NCBI GenBank assembly: GCA_963834945.1
Contig: CAWIDT010000001.1
Coordinates: 558,001-622,000, forward strand
Source: R-RK-3 sp963834945
Lineage (GTDB): Bacteria > Pseudomonadota > Alphaproteobacteria > Rhizobiales > Rhodomicrobiaceae
Reading direction: 5' to 3'
DNA: 64,000 nucleotides
Positions 40,801-49,338 of this stretch are shown in pieces (the first letter of the stretch is position 1; every line of letters begins with the position of its first letter). The translations under genes and the position numbers were made by a program. The notes under the pieces are model-generated. The model worked only from the letters and a program-made list of their open reading frames with translations, was not told the origin of the DNA and made no database searches.

Positions 40801-42519
40801 CTAGCGATTGCGGTCGAACTCCAGCTCGATTTGGCTGATGTTCTTTGGTGGCGAGACGAATTCCAGCGTGAAGCTGGCGCTTTCGCGCGGCGCCAGCGAC
40901 TCTGTGGGCACGCTCGCCGTCACCTTGACTGGATCACTGCTCTCGCTGTCCCGGACATTGATGAGCACGCGCGGCACCGCGACCCGCCGGTCGGTGACAT
41001 TGACGACCTGGCCCTTCACTTCGATCATCGGCTTGCCCTGCGCAGTCGTCCAGCGATAGCTGACATCGGCGAAATCGATGCCCCGTTCAGCCACGTCGAA
41101 CCCGATCGCGCGATAGAGCGAGGTGGTGCCGGGCAGCGCCGTCATGATCTCGGAGCGCAGCGCGACGACCGCCAGGGCGACACCACTGACCACGGAAAAG
41201 AATACCGCCCAGGCAGCGGCCACGGCCAGGCCGCCCCCACCGCGCCGATTCTCATAGGCCGCCAGATCGGTGGATTCCAGCTCCGCCTGCAGCGCGGCAG
41301 CCGCGTCCTCGTCATAGAATCCGGTGCCTGCCTGGTCGGCAGCCGCCTGCTCGTCAAACAACCGGTCGAAATCCGACAGCGCGCCGCCCCGGTGGGCCGT
41401 TTCGGGTTCGACGGGACGCTTGGATAGCGGCGCTGCGCGAAATGCATCTTCGATATCGGATCGAAATCCTGCCTCGAACTGGGCGGCATCCGCCTCGCCG
41501 GTGTCCTCCTCGTCGTCCTCCGCGCTGTAGACCGGCCGTTTCGCCGAAAGTCCCGTCAACCGGAACGGAGCCTCGTCTTCCTCTCCCTCGTCCGGATCGT
41601 CGTCCGGATTGTGTCCAGGCACCGTGAACCCTGCATGAGTGGCCGCATCGACGGCGCCTTCGGCCGCATCTTCAGCCTCATCCTCCGCGATGTGTTCGTC
41701 TTCGGCCCCGGACTGCGGCTCGCTTACCGCATGACGCGGTCGCATGTCGCGCGGGTCGAACGAATCCCACCCGGCATTGCTTCGGGGCTGTTCCTCGAAT
41801 CCCCCCGTCCCGGCGGCATCCGCCTCCGTAGGGTTTTCAAGGGCCGCCTTCAGGGCTTCGCGGATGGCGAATTCGGCGTCCTCTTCGTCCTCCTCGGCGC
41901 TCATCCGGCTGGCTTCGACGATTTCGCGCCAGGGCCGGTCGATCCGTCCGCCCCAGCTCTCGCCGGAGACCTCGGGCTCATCAGCATCGAGGGCGCCGTC
42001 CTCATCCGCAACGTCTTCCACGGCCGACGCTTCCGTCGACAGGTCGAAGCCGCCGGGTGAATCATGCTCCTCGAACCCGGCATGCGTTCCGCCCTGCTCC
42101 TCCTCGTCGAAATTCTGCCAGTCGAAGCCGTCCGTGCCTTCATCCTCCTCCTCGGTGTCCGCCGCAACCTCATGATGGTGGATCGCCTGCGGCTCGCTGA
42201 GAGTGGAGATCGCGCCGGTCAGCGTTTGGCGCCCCGGTTGCCAGGGCGCGGCAGGCGCACGGTCGGATCCCCAGGCAGGCGGCTCGGGCGTCCACGCGGC
42301 GGCGGCCTCATGCCCAGGCTGCGGCGGAAAGTGCCCTTGCGGCGCAACCGCATTGTCCTCCACCATATCCGCCTCTATGGTCTCCTCCGAAGCGCCTTCC
42401 GGGGCGAGACGCCATTGGTTCCCGCAGCGCGCGCATTTTACCGACCGGCCGCCTTCCGGTATGGGTTTGTTCATTTTATACCGGGTCGAACAGGCCGGGC
42501 ATTCAATGATGGTGGACAC
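40801..42519 (-). CDS. MJ0042-type zinc-ribbon protein with DUF3426-like C-terminus
   Basis: 573 residues from the GTG at 42519 (AAGGA eight bases ahead). The first 40 residues form the MJ0042 zinc finger: IIECPACSTRYKMNKPIPEG and VKCARCGNQW, a CxxC pair each. A very acidic, repetitive central region of about 400 residues follows (many Asp/Glu/Ala runs), then one membrane helix (LAVAAAWAVFFSVVSGVALA) and a C-terminal domain (VSYRWTTAQGKPMIEVKGQV, VTASVPTESLAPRESASF) of the DUF3426 type. The zinc finger is thus cytosolic and the C-terminus periplasmic. Such proteins lie divergent from ftsE in many Hyphomicrobiales; no function is established. Confidence 0.85.
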   Translation of the reverse strand: MSTIIECPACSTRYKMNKPIPEGGRSVKCARCGNQWRLAPEGASEETIEADMVEDNAVAPQGHFPPQPGHEAAAAWTPEPPAWGSDRAPAAPWQPGRQTLTGAISTLSEPQAIHHHEVAADTEEEDEGTDGFDWQNFDEEEQGGTHAGFEEHDSPGGFDLSTEASAVEDVADEDGALDADEPEVSGESWGGRIDRPWREIVEASRMSAEEDEEDAEFAIREALKAALENPTEADAAGTGGFEEQPRSNAGWDSFDPRDMRPRHAVSEPQSGAEDEHIAEDEAEDAAEGAVDAATHAGFTVPGHNPDDDPDEGEEDEAPFRLTGLSAKRPVYSAEDDEEDTGEADAAQFEAGFRSDIEDAFRAAPLSKRPVEPETAHRGGALSDFDRLFDEQAAADQAGTGFYDEDAAAALQAELESTDLAAYENRRGGGGLAVAAAWAVFFSVVSGVALAVVALRSEIMTALPGTTSLYRAIGFDVAERGIDFADVSYRWTTAQGKPMIEVKGQVVNVTDRRVAVPRVLINVRDSESSDPVKVTASVPTESLAPRESASFTLEFVSPPKNISQIELEFDRNR

Positions 42520-42672
42520 GGAGTATTCCTTTGACCAAGCGGACATGGTGAATGGCGACGCGGATAAAGTCCCGCCTTCGCCGAAATCCATTGATACAGG
42601 AGAGTCGGTTCCGCATAAAGACCGGCATCTTAGGCTGTTGATCGTCCCAAGTCCAAGCATGCGGGAGCTGCC

Positions 42673-43332
42673 GTGATCAGATTTGAGAATGTCGGGCTTC
42701 GCTATGGGCTTGGCCCGGAGGTCCTGCGCGATGTCAGCTTTCATCTGCTTCCCGGATCCTTTCACTTTCTGACCGGGTCTTCAGGCGCGGGCAAGACCTC
42801 GCTGTTGCGCATGCTGTTTCTGTCTTTGCGCCCCAGCCGCGGCCTGGCCTATATGTTCGGCAAGAATGTCACCCGTTCGGCGCCCGGCCAGCGAGCCGAA
42901 CTGCGCCGCCGGATCGGCATCGTGTTCCAGGATTTCCGCCTGCTCGATCACATGACGACCTGGGAAAATGTCGCGCTGCCGCTTCGGGTGCACGGCAAGC
43001 GCCAGTCCGAATACGCCGAAGACGTGACCGAATTGCTGAAATGGGTGGGCCTTGGCGAACGGATGCACGCCTATCCGCCAGTGCTCTCGGGCGGTGAAAA
43101 GCAGCGCGCCGCCATCGCGCGTGCGGTTATCGGAAAGCCTGAGCTCTTGCTCGCCGACGAGCCGACGGGTAACGTCGACCCGCAAATGGCGCGGCGGCTG
43201 CTGCGCCTCTTCATCGAACTGAACCGGCTGGGGACATCCGTCATCATCGCCACCCACGATTATCAGCTCATGACACAATTCGCGGCGCCCCGGCTGATGC
43301 TCGAACAGGGCCGGCTGCACATCCATGGCTGA
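42673..43332 (+). CDS. ftsE: Cell division ATP-binding protein FtsE
   Basis: Cytosolic ATPase of the FtsEX complex, which drives peptidoglycan hydrolase activation at the septum. Walker A is FLTGSSGAGKTSLLRML, the Q-loop VFQDFRLLD, the signature LSGGEKQRAAIARA, Walker B PELLLADEPTGNVD, and the switch His is in IIATHDYQLM. At 219 residues it is of normal length. It starts with GTG. It is followed after five bases by ftsX. Confidence 0.94.
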   Translation: MIRFENVGLRYGLGPEVLRDVSFHLLPGSFHFLTGSSGAGKTSLLRMLFLSLRPSRGLAYMFGKNVTRSAPGQRAELRRRIGIVFQDFRLLDHMTTWENVALPLRVHGKRQSEYAEDVTELLKWVGLGERMHAYPPVLSGGEKQRAAIARAVIGKPELLLADEPTGNVDPQMARRLLRLFIELNRLGTSVIIATHDYQLMTQFAAPRLMLEQGRLHIHG

Positions 43333-43337
43333 GACTC

Positions 43338-44312
43338 ATGAATAACCAAGCCCTCGACCGGCGCCTTCCTGCGGTGATGCAGCCGCAGCAGCCCAAGCGC
43401 CGATTCGCGCCCGGCAAGGCGCCTATCGTGCCGCCCGGCTCGGTGACGGGCCGTTCGCTGACCGTCGTGATTGCGATCATGGGATTTCTGGCGTCTCTGA
43501 CGGCGGGCGCCGTCTATATGATCAACCAGTCGGCGTCCGAATGGCTGCGCGATGTCGGCAGCGAGGTTACGGTGCAGATCAAGCCTGACGGCAGCGTCGA
43601 TGAGGTCGAGAAGCGCGCACAGGATGTGGTCAAATTCCTCACCGGCCAGATCGGCGTGCGCGAAGTCCAGCTTTTGACGCTGGATCAGTCCGCCGAACTG
43701 GTTGAACCCTGGCTTGGCCAGATTACGGCGGTCAAGGAGCTGCCGATCCCGCGCCTTATTGCCGTGCAGATCGACCGTGATAACCCGCCCGATCTCGCAA
43801 CGCTCCGTACCGTGCTGGCCAGCAAATATCCATCGGCGACGCTGGACGATCATCGCGCCTGGCGGCAGCAGATCCGCCGCGTCACCGGCTCCCTGGCGCT
43901 CGGCGGCATCGCCGTCATCGTGCTGATGGCCGCCGCGACGATTGCTGTTGTCGTGTCCGCCGCCCGCAGCGCCATGGCCTCCAATCGCGAGATCATCGAG
44001 GTGCTCAATTTCGTCGGCGCCGAGGAGCGGTTCATCGCGCGCCAGTTCGAGCTGCACTTTCTGATGCTCGGCATCCGGGCGGGCATCGGCGGGGCGCTTG
44101 CGGCGGCGGCGGTCTTCTTCGCGCTGCCGATCATCACCGAATATCTCAGCGGCGCGGCGACGCACGCGGAGATCCGGCGGCTGGTCGGCACTGGCCGCCT
44201 CGACATTCTCGGCTATGCAAGCTTGTTGATCATCGTTGTCGCGATCGCCGCCATCTGCCAGATGACGTCGCGATTTGGCGTTCGCCGCATTCTGAACGCT
44301 CAGAACCAATAA
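43338..44312 (+). CDS. ftsX: Cell division protein FtsX
   Basis: Inner-membrane partner of FtsE, 324 residues. A cytosolic Pro/Arg-rich N-terminus of about 45 residues, the first helix (SLTVVIAIMGFLASLTAGAV), a periplasmic domain (DVGSEVTVQIKPDGSVDEVE; LDQSAELVEPWLGQI) and three more helices at about 190-215, 240-265 and 290-312 are visible. The segment REIIEVLNFVGAEERFIARQFE is the conserved cytosolic coupling loop. Topology and operon with ftsE are standard. Confidence 0.92.
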   Translation: MNNQALDRRLPAVMQPQQPKRRFAPGKAPIVPPGSVTGRSLTVVIAIMGFLASLTAGAVYMINQSASEWLRDVGSEVTVQIKPDGSVDEVEKRAQDVVKFLTGQIGVREVQLLTLDQSAELVEPWLGQITAVKELPIPRLIAVQIDRDNPPDLATLRTVLASKYPSATLDDHRAWRQQIRRVTGSLALGGIAVIVLMAAATIAVVVSAARSAMASNREIIEVLNFVGAEERFIARQFELHFLMLGIRAGIGGALAAAAVFFALPIITEYLSGAATHAEIRRLVGTGRLDILGYASLLIIVVAIAAICQMTSRFGVRRILNAQNQ

Positions 44313-44348
44313 ACGTGCAGCGAGAGATATGATCGGAACCGCGCCGTC

Positions 44349-45095
44349 ATGCGCCAAACGGCATTTGCAAAGAGCGAAAAACCCACCATTGTCACCGGCA
44401 TGGAACGTGCACGCGATATCCCGGTTCGCGTAAAGCAATCGAACCGCTTTATCTGGTGGGGAAAACTTGCCGCTGGGGCGATGGCTGCGGCCGGGCTGAT
44501 GGCGCTCGCCGGATTTCTGGCGTTTTCGAGCCTTGTCAACGGCGATGCCGCCGACGACACGCGGGTGGGCGACGCGATCGTCGTTCTCACCGGCGGCGAG
44601 GCGCGTATTCCCGAAGCGGTGAAGCTGCTGGCCCAGGGCAAGGGGCGGCGGCTGCTGATCTCGGGCGTCAATCCGGTCACGACGCGCGGCGAACTTGCCA
44701 GCCTCACGCCGAACAGCAAACGCTGGTTCCGCTGCTGCATCGATGTCGGCCAGGAGGCGCGCGACACCATCGGCAACGCCGCCGAGACCAGGGCCTGGGT
44801 GGAGCAGCGCGGCTTCAAATCGCTGGTCGTCGTCACCGCCACCTATCACATGCCGCGAAGCCTCGCCGAGCTGCGCCGGGCCCTACCGGGCGTTATCTTC
44901 ATCCCCTACCCGGTCAGGCCGCGTAATTTGCATCTGGAAGAATGGTGGGCCTATCAGGGCAGCTTGCAGCTTCTCGCCATGGAATATGTCAAATTCGTCC
45001 CGGCGCTTGGCCGCTGCATCCTCGCGGAGTTCGGACGCGGCCAAGGCGCTGTTGAAGGCACGCGCCAATGCCTGAATACGGGGGACGCGCGGTGA
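44349..45095 (+). CDS. YdcF/ElyC-type DUF218 membrane protein
   Basis: 248 residues: a basic cytosolic N-terminus, one membrane segment (WWGKLAAGAMAAAGLMALAGFLAF), then the DUF218 domain: GDAIVVLTGGEARIPEAVKL, GRRLLISGVNP, IGNAAETRAWVEQRGFKSLV and VTATYHMPRSLAELRRALPG. The family includes SanA and ElyC, which affect envelope polysaccharide or peptidoglycan precursor metabolism through undecaprenyl-phosphate; the function here is inferred only at that level. It overlaps the acyltransferase gene by four bases (GTGA), so the two are co-expressed, and it follows ftsX by 36 bases. Confidence 0.88.
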   Translation: MRQTAFAKSEKPTIVTGMERARDIPVRVKQSNRFIWWGKLAAGAMAAAGLMALAGFLAFSSLVNGDAADDTRVGDAIVVLTGGEARIPEAVKLLAQGKGRRLLISGVNPVTTRGELASLTPNSKRWFRCCIDVGQEARDTIGNAAETRAWVEQRGFKSLVVVTATYHMPRSLAELRRALPGVIFIPYPVRPRNLHLEEWWAYQGSLQLLAMEYVKFVPALGRCILAEFGRGQGAVEGTRQCLNTGDAR

Positions 45096-45850
45096 GCATG
45101 GCGCGCTCGCTGGTTTTCTACGCGGTGTTCTATGTCAACACGGCGCTGTTCCTCATTCTCGGCAGCCCGCTACTGCTGGGGCCGCGCCGCTGGGCAATGG
45201 CGGCGCTTACGTCGCACGCGCGCGCCTCCCTGTGGTGGATGCGAGTGATCTGCGGCACCCAGGTTGAGGTCCGCGGCCGTGAAAATCTCCCCAAGGGCGC
45301 GGCGATCATCGCCTCCAAGCATCAGTCGGCCTGGGATACGTTTGGGCTTGTTCCCCTGACGCGCGATCCGGCGATGGTCATGAAGCAGGAGCTGCTTTCG
45401 CTGCCGCTTTATGGCTGGTTTTCGCGCAAATTCGAGATGATCCCGGTGCGCCGCGATCTGGGGCCCGCCGCGCTGCGGCAAATGGCACGCGAGGCGGCCG
45501 ACCGCGCCTCGCAAGGGCGGGATATCGTGATTTTTCCCGAGGGCACGAGGCGCGCGCCCGGCGCGCCGCCCGCCTATAAGCCTGGGATCGCCCTGCTCTA
45601 TCAAATGCTGGGCATCCCTTGCGTCCCGGTGGCCCTGAATTCTGGATATTTCTGGCCTCGCCACAGCCTCATGCGGCGGCCCGGCACCATCATCGTCGAG
45701 TTTCTTCCCGCGATTCCACCGGGACTGCCGCGCGCCGACTTCATGGCACTGCTGCAAGACCATATCGAAACGGCCACAGCCCGGCTTTTTCCACAAGAAG
45801 CTGGCGTCGGAGAAGCAGCCAAAATCGCCGCTTCGCCCCCCCAAAACTGA
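45092..45850 (+). CDS. plsC: 1-acyl-sn-glycerol-3-phosphate acyltransferase
   Basis: Membrane-associated enzyme converting lysophosphatidate to phosphatidate in phospholipid synthesis. An N-terminal membrane segment (LVFYAVFYVNTALFLILGSP) precedes the acyltransferase motifs: SKHQSAWDTFGL (HX4D, about residue 76), KFEMIPVRRD, VIFPEGTRRAPGAPPAY (EGTR, about 148) and GIPCVPVALNSGYFWP. Three starts are possible (45068, 45092, 45098); the GTG at 45092, overlapping the ydcF-like stop, was chosen. The last 30 residues are not conserved. Confidence 0.92.
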   Translation: MSMARSLVFYAVFYVNTALFLILGSPLLLGPRRWAMAALTSHARASLWWMRVICGTQVEVRGRENLPKGAAIIASKHQSAWDTFGLVPLTRDPAMVMKQELLSLPLYGWFSRKFEMIPVRRDLGPAALRQMAREAADRASQGRDIVIFPEGTRRAPGAPPAYKPGIALLYQMLGIPCVPVALNSGYFWPRHSLMRRPGTIIVEFLPAIPPGLPRADFMALLQDHIETATARLFPQEAGVGEAAKIAASPPQN

Positions 45851-45881
45851 GCCGAAAAGCTGGTCTTTCTGCTCCCCAATC

Positions 45882-45897
45882 ACCACATATAGTGGGT
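45882..45897. promoter_or_regulatory. Possible NrdR box upstream of nrdJ
   Basis: ACCACATATAGTGGGT is an AT-centred imperfect inverted repeat that partly matches the NrdR box pattern (ACACWATATATWGTGT; 10-11 of 16). NrdR usually binds two boxes about 31 bases apart; the expected second place (about 45913) holds only a weak half (CACACAACC). It lies about 110 bases before the ribonucleotide reductase gene. Confidence 0.35.
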
Positions 45898-46004
45898 AAG
45901 CCCGAGCTTACACACAACCTTGACAAATTGGTACAAAACAAGAACATTGCACTCCTTGCCGGCTCCGCGCCGGACACTCGTTCCAACGTTGCGGTGGCCC
46001 GCTC

Positions 46005-48332
46005 ATGATGATGAACACACTTCCCGCGATCTCCCGTCAGATATGGGAGCAGAAATATCGCTTCACGCCGCCGGGCGGCGAGCCTGAGCGCTCGGTCGAG
46101 GATAGCTGGCGCCGGGTGGCGGACGCCGTCGCGCTAGGTGAGGACGAAGCCGCTCGCGGCCATTGGTCGGAGCGCTTTTATGATGCGCTGTCAGGTTTCG
46201 CCTTTCTGCCCGCCGGGCGCATTCTTTCGGGCGCCGGCACGGCACGCACCGTGACGCTGTTCAATTGCTTCGTCATGGGCCGGATCGAAGACGACATGGC
46301 GGCGATCTTCGAGAACGTGAAAGAGGCCGCGCTCACCATGCAGCAGGGCGGCGGCATCGGCCATGATTTCTCGACGCTGCGGCCCAGGGGCGCGCTCGTC
46401 AAAGGCGTGGGCGCGGACGCATCCGGCCCGGTGAGTTTCATGGACGTCTGGGACGCCATGTGCCGCACCATCATGTCCGCCGGTTCGCGGCGCGGCGCGA
46501 TGATGGCGACGCTGGCCTGCGATCATCCCGACATCGAAGCGTTCGTCGAAGCCAAGGCCGATCCGGCGCGGCTGCGCAATTTCAACCTCTCCGTCCTGGT
46601 CAGCGACGCCTTCATGGAGGCGGTGGAGCAGGATGCGAGCTGGGACCTTCGCTTCGACGGGAAGGTTTACAGGACAATTCCCGCAAGGGCGCTTTGGGAA
46701 AAGATCATGCGCTCGGCCTATGAGTATGCCGAGCCGGGCGTGATCTTCATCGATCGGGTGAACCGCGAAAACAATCTGAATTATTGCGAGGTCATCCACG
46801 CCACCAACCCTTGCGGCGAGCAGCCGCTGCCGCCCTATGGCGCGTGCCTGCTCGGCTCGATCAATCTGGCCGTGCTCATCCGCGACCCGTTTACCGAGCG
46901 TGCCGCGCTGGATGAGACCCGGCTCACCGAGTTGACTGGCGTCGCGGTGCGGTTTCTCGACGATGTTATCGAGGTGTCGAATTTCCCGCTTGAGGCGCAG
47001 CGCCGCGAGGCCTTCGCCAAGCGCCGCGTCGGACTGGGGGTGACCGGCCTCGCCGACGCGCTGATCCTGTGCGGAATCCGCTATGGAACGCCCGAGGCAG
47101 CCGAGCTGGCCGGACACTGGATGGCGCTGATCGAACGGGCCGCCTACCGGGCGAGCGCGCGGCTGGCCGCCGAAAAGGGTGCCTTTCCGCTCTATGATTC
47201 CGGATCATTGGCGGCCGGACGGAGCTTCGAACGGCTCGATCCCGAGACCAGGGCGCTGATCGGAGCGCATGGTTTGCGCAACGGGCTTCTCACCTCGATT
47301 GCGCCGACGGGGACCATCTCGCTTCTGGCGGGAAATGTCTCCAGCGGCATCGAGCCGGTGTTCGATTTCACCTACACGCGCAAAGTGCTGGCCGCGGATG
47401 GCTCGGCCTCGCACGAAGCCGTCGAAGGCCAAGCTTACAGCCAGTACCGCCGGCAATTCGGCACGGGCGCGGCGCTGCCCTCCTATTTCGTTGCGACGCA
47501 CGAGCTGACGCCGCGCGAGCACTTGCGGATGCAGGCGGCACTTCAGCGCCATGTCGATGCCTCGATCTCCAAGACGGTCAATTGCCCCGAGGATCTGTCA
47601 TTCCCGGCATTCAAGGAACTCTATCGCGACGCCTATGCGATGGGGCTCAAGGGCTGCACGGCCTATCGCCCGAACGCCGTGACCGGAAGCGTACTGACCG
47701 CCTCGCAGCCGGGCGCCGCGCCGCTCGGCCCTGCCGCGCCGGAACCGGACGCGCCGCTCGCGGCTTTCCCGCGCGCCGATGGCGGACCGGGGAAAGCGGA
47801 CGTGGTCTATATGGCAAGGCCGCTCGAACGCGAGCAAGTGCTGTCGGGCTATACCTATAAGCTGAAATGGGCCGACAGCGACCACGCCATCTATGTCACC
47901 ATCAACGATCTGGTGCAGGACGGGCGGCGGCGTCCCTTCGAGATTTTCATCAACTCGAAAAACCTGGAGCACTATGCCTGGACCGTGGCGCTGACCCGGA
48001 TGATTAGCGCGGTGTTCCGGCGCGGCGGCGATGTGTCCTTCGTGGTCGAGGAATTGAAGGCCGTGTTCGATCCGCGCGGCGGACAATGGATGGGCGGACG
48101 CTATGTGCCCAGCCTGCTCGCGGCGATCGGCGGGATCATCGAGCAGCACATGGTCAGCACCGGGTTTCTGACCACGGACGCTCCCGGCGACAATGATGCC
48201 CCGGCGCGTCGAAAGATAGTGATCGGCGCAGGCGGCGGCGCGAAAAGCTGTCCGCGCTGCGGGTCCACGGCGCTGCATTTCAGCGAGGGATGTCTGCAGT
48301 GCAGGGACTGCGGCTACTCCAAATGCGGATGA
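46005..48332 (+). CDS. nrdJ: Adenosylcobalamin-dependent ribonucleoside-diphosphate reductase (class II)
   Basis: Cytosolic B12-dependent enzyme making deoxyribonucleotides with or without oxygen. The family layout is intact: first redox cysteine in TLFNCFVMGRIEDDM (about residue 87), MQQGGGIGHDFSTLRPRGA, FNLSVLVSDAFMEAVE, active-site NPCGEQPLPPYGACLLGSINL (Cys about 270), SIAPTGTISLLAGN and KTVNCPEDL. A TSCPD domain follows (HAIYVTINDLVQDGRRRPF to about 720), then a C-terminal zinc-ribbon-like tail with four CxxC-style cysteines (SCPRCGSTALHF; CLQCRDCGYSKCG) that shuttles electrons. At 775 residues it is the short form, not the 1200-residue type also found in rhizobia. It needs cobalamin, but no cobalamin riboswitch was seen. 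Confidence 0.93.
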   Translation: MMMNTLPAISRQIWEQKYRFTPPGGEPERSVEDSWRRVADAVALGEDEAARGHWSERFYDALSGFAFLPAGRILSGAGTARTVTLFNCFVMGRIEDDMAAIFENVKEAALTMQQGGGIGHDFSTLRPRGALVKGVGADASGPVSFMDVWDAMCRTIMSAGSRRGAMMATLACDHPDIEAFVEAKADPARLRNFNLSVLVSDAFMEAVEQDASWDLRFDGKVYRTIPARALWEKIMRSAYEYAEPGVIFIDRVNRENNLNYCEVIHATNPCGEQPLPPYGACLLGSINLAVLIRDPFTERAALDETRLTELTGVAVRFLDDVIEVSNFPLEAQRREAFAKRRVGLGVTGLADALILCGIRYGTPEAAELAGHWMALIERAAYRASARLAAEKGAFPLYDSGSLAAGRSFERLDPETRALIGAHGLRNGLLTSIAPTGTISLLAGNVSSGIEPVFDFTYTRKVLAADGSASHEAVEGQAYSQYRRQFGTGAALPSYFVATHELTPREHLRMQAALQRHVDASISKTVNCPEDLSFPAFKELYRDAYAMGLKGCTAYRPNAVTGSVLTASQPGAAPLGPAAPEPDAPLAAFPRADGGPGKADVVYMARPLEREQVLSGYTYKLKWADSDHAIYVTINDLVQDGRRRPFEIFINSKNLEHYAWTVALTRMISAVFRRGGDVSFVVEELKAVFDPRGGQWMGGRYVPSLLAAIGGIIEQHMVSTGFLTTDAPGDNDAPARRKIVIGAGGGAKSCPRCGSTALHFSEGCLQCRDCGYSKCG

Positions 48333-48373
48333 TGCGCGCTGCGTCGCGCGACCTGGCCCGGCCCTGGCGCACT

Positions 48374-48676
48374 TTAATGTTTAGTCGGTGAGGCCGGGCG
48401 GCCGGCTGCATGCCATTCGAGCTCGGATTGGCGTTCGCTGCCGGATTTGGCTTTGCGTTTTTCCGGTTTGGTCTGCTGCGACTGAGCCTCCAGGCTGACC
48501 TGATGCGCCATTCTGCGCGTCAATTCCAGCACCAGGGCCGCCTGCTTGATGTGTTCCGCGCTGTCGGCGAGCGCGGGATCCAGCGACATGCCCATATAGA
48601 GTTCCCAGAGATGTTTGATGAGTTCGGGTACTGTTTTTGCCGTGAGAGTGTTCTGGCTGTCAAAAGGCTTCATCAC
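48374..48676 (-). CDS. Small hypothetical protein, 100 residues
   Basis: No family recognised. The ATG at 48676 has AAGGTG seven bases ahead. It looks mostly alpha-helical (TVPELIKHLWELYMGMSLDP, EHIKQAALVLELTRRMAHQV) with a lysine/glutamine-rich C-terminal tail (QQTKPEKRKAKSGSERQSEL). No signal or membrane segment. The opposite-strand frame is its antisense and has no ribosome site. Confidence 0.6.
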   Translation of the reverse strand: MMKPFDSQNTLTAKTVPELIKHLWELYMGMSLDPALADSAEHIKQAALVLELTRRMAHQVSLEAQSQQTKPEKRKAKSGSERQSELEWHAAGRPASPTKH

Positions 48677-49338
48677 ACACCTTGCTTTCTCGTGAACCCC
48701 GATAACGCGACATACCGCAATTCATTTCCCGTGACGCTCAATCCCGCGCTTCTCCTTTCAGCGCTTCAATCGCTAAACGAACCCCTGTCTAGGCTCCAGC
48801 TTCAGGGGTCCATAATGCAGCGACAGCAGGTCAGCCGGTCGCGCGCGAGCAACGACCAGGATTATCGCCAAATGAGTATAAGTTTGGACAGCCCGATGCG
48901 GAAAGATTTATATTATTTCTATTATTCAAAAGTTTAACATAGAGACATTGGCATGACAAATGAATCATTTTTGCTCATATTATTAGCGATGATGTTCAAC
49001 GCTTTTCAAACAATGGTTACTTACTCCCGATAGAGCTTGGCGTTTACTTGCTTCGCGGCTGACCGCCGCCGCCCGCCTCCCGTCTTGAACAAAGCCCTTG
49101 CAGCCTGCCTCTAGTCTGTCACAGCAATCCAGGTCCGCCTATCCTAAATGCCCGCCATGTGCACAGGAAGCGCTGGCCCATGCGGCCGTTCCCGGCTATG
49201 CGGCTTCGCGGCGGAGCTGTTCCTGCCCGAATTTGCGCCCGCAAAAAACGGTGACGACCACGGCCCGCCAAAGGGCCACCTTGCCGGAACCAAGATGGGC
49301 GAACATAATGCCCGTAAATCAATGATTGGGAGGATGCG
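48677..49338. other. 662-base gap with an AT-rich island (acs upstream region)
   Basis: The region contains an AT-rich stretch at about 48880-49030, unlike the rest of the window. The only candidate gene is a 26-codon frame on the + strand at 48953-49033, MTNESFLLILLAMMFNAFQT and a short ending (MVTYSR), hydrophobic, with weak GAGACA ahead. It could be a leader peptide or chance. The remainder, up to the acs ribosome site, shows no recognisable gene. The acs promoter probably lies here. Confidence 0.5.
48953..49033 (+). CDS. Candidate 26-residue hydrophobic small protein
   Basis: A short frame starting at ATG 48953 in the AT-rich island, rich in Leu/Met/Phe, could form a single short helix. 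Support is weak: the ribosome site is poor, no homologue is known to me and AT-rich DNA produces such frames by chance. It is listed because its codons differ from the GC-rich neighbours. Confidence 0.25.
   Translation: MTNESFLLILLAMMFNAFQTMVTYSR

Noticed and set aside
45851..46004. Cobalamin riboswitch upstream of nrdJ
   Set aside because: The 154-base leader is too short and lacks the B12-box; only a weak NrdR-like repeat is seen.
48410..48937. 175-codon plus-strand frame opposite the small hypothetical gene
   Set aside because: No ribosome site, and it enters the AT-rich gap; the minus-strand gene has the better start and composition.
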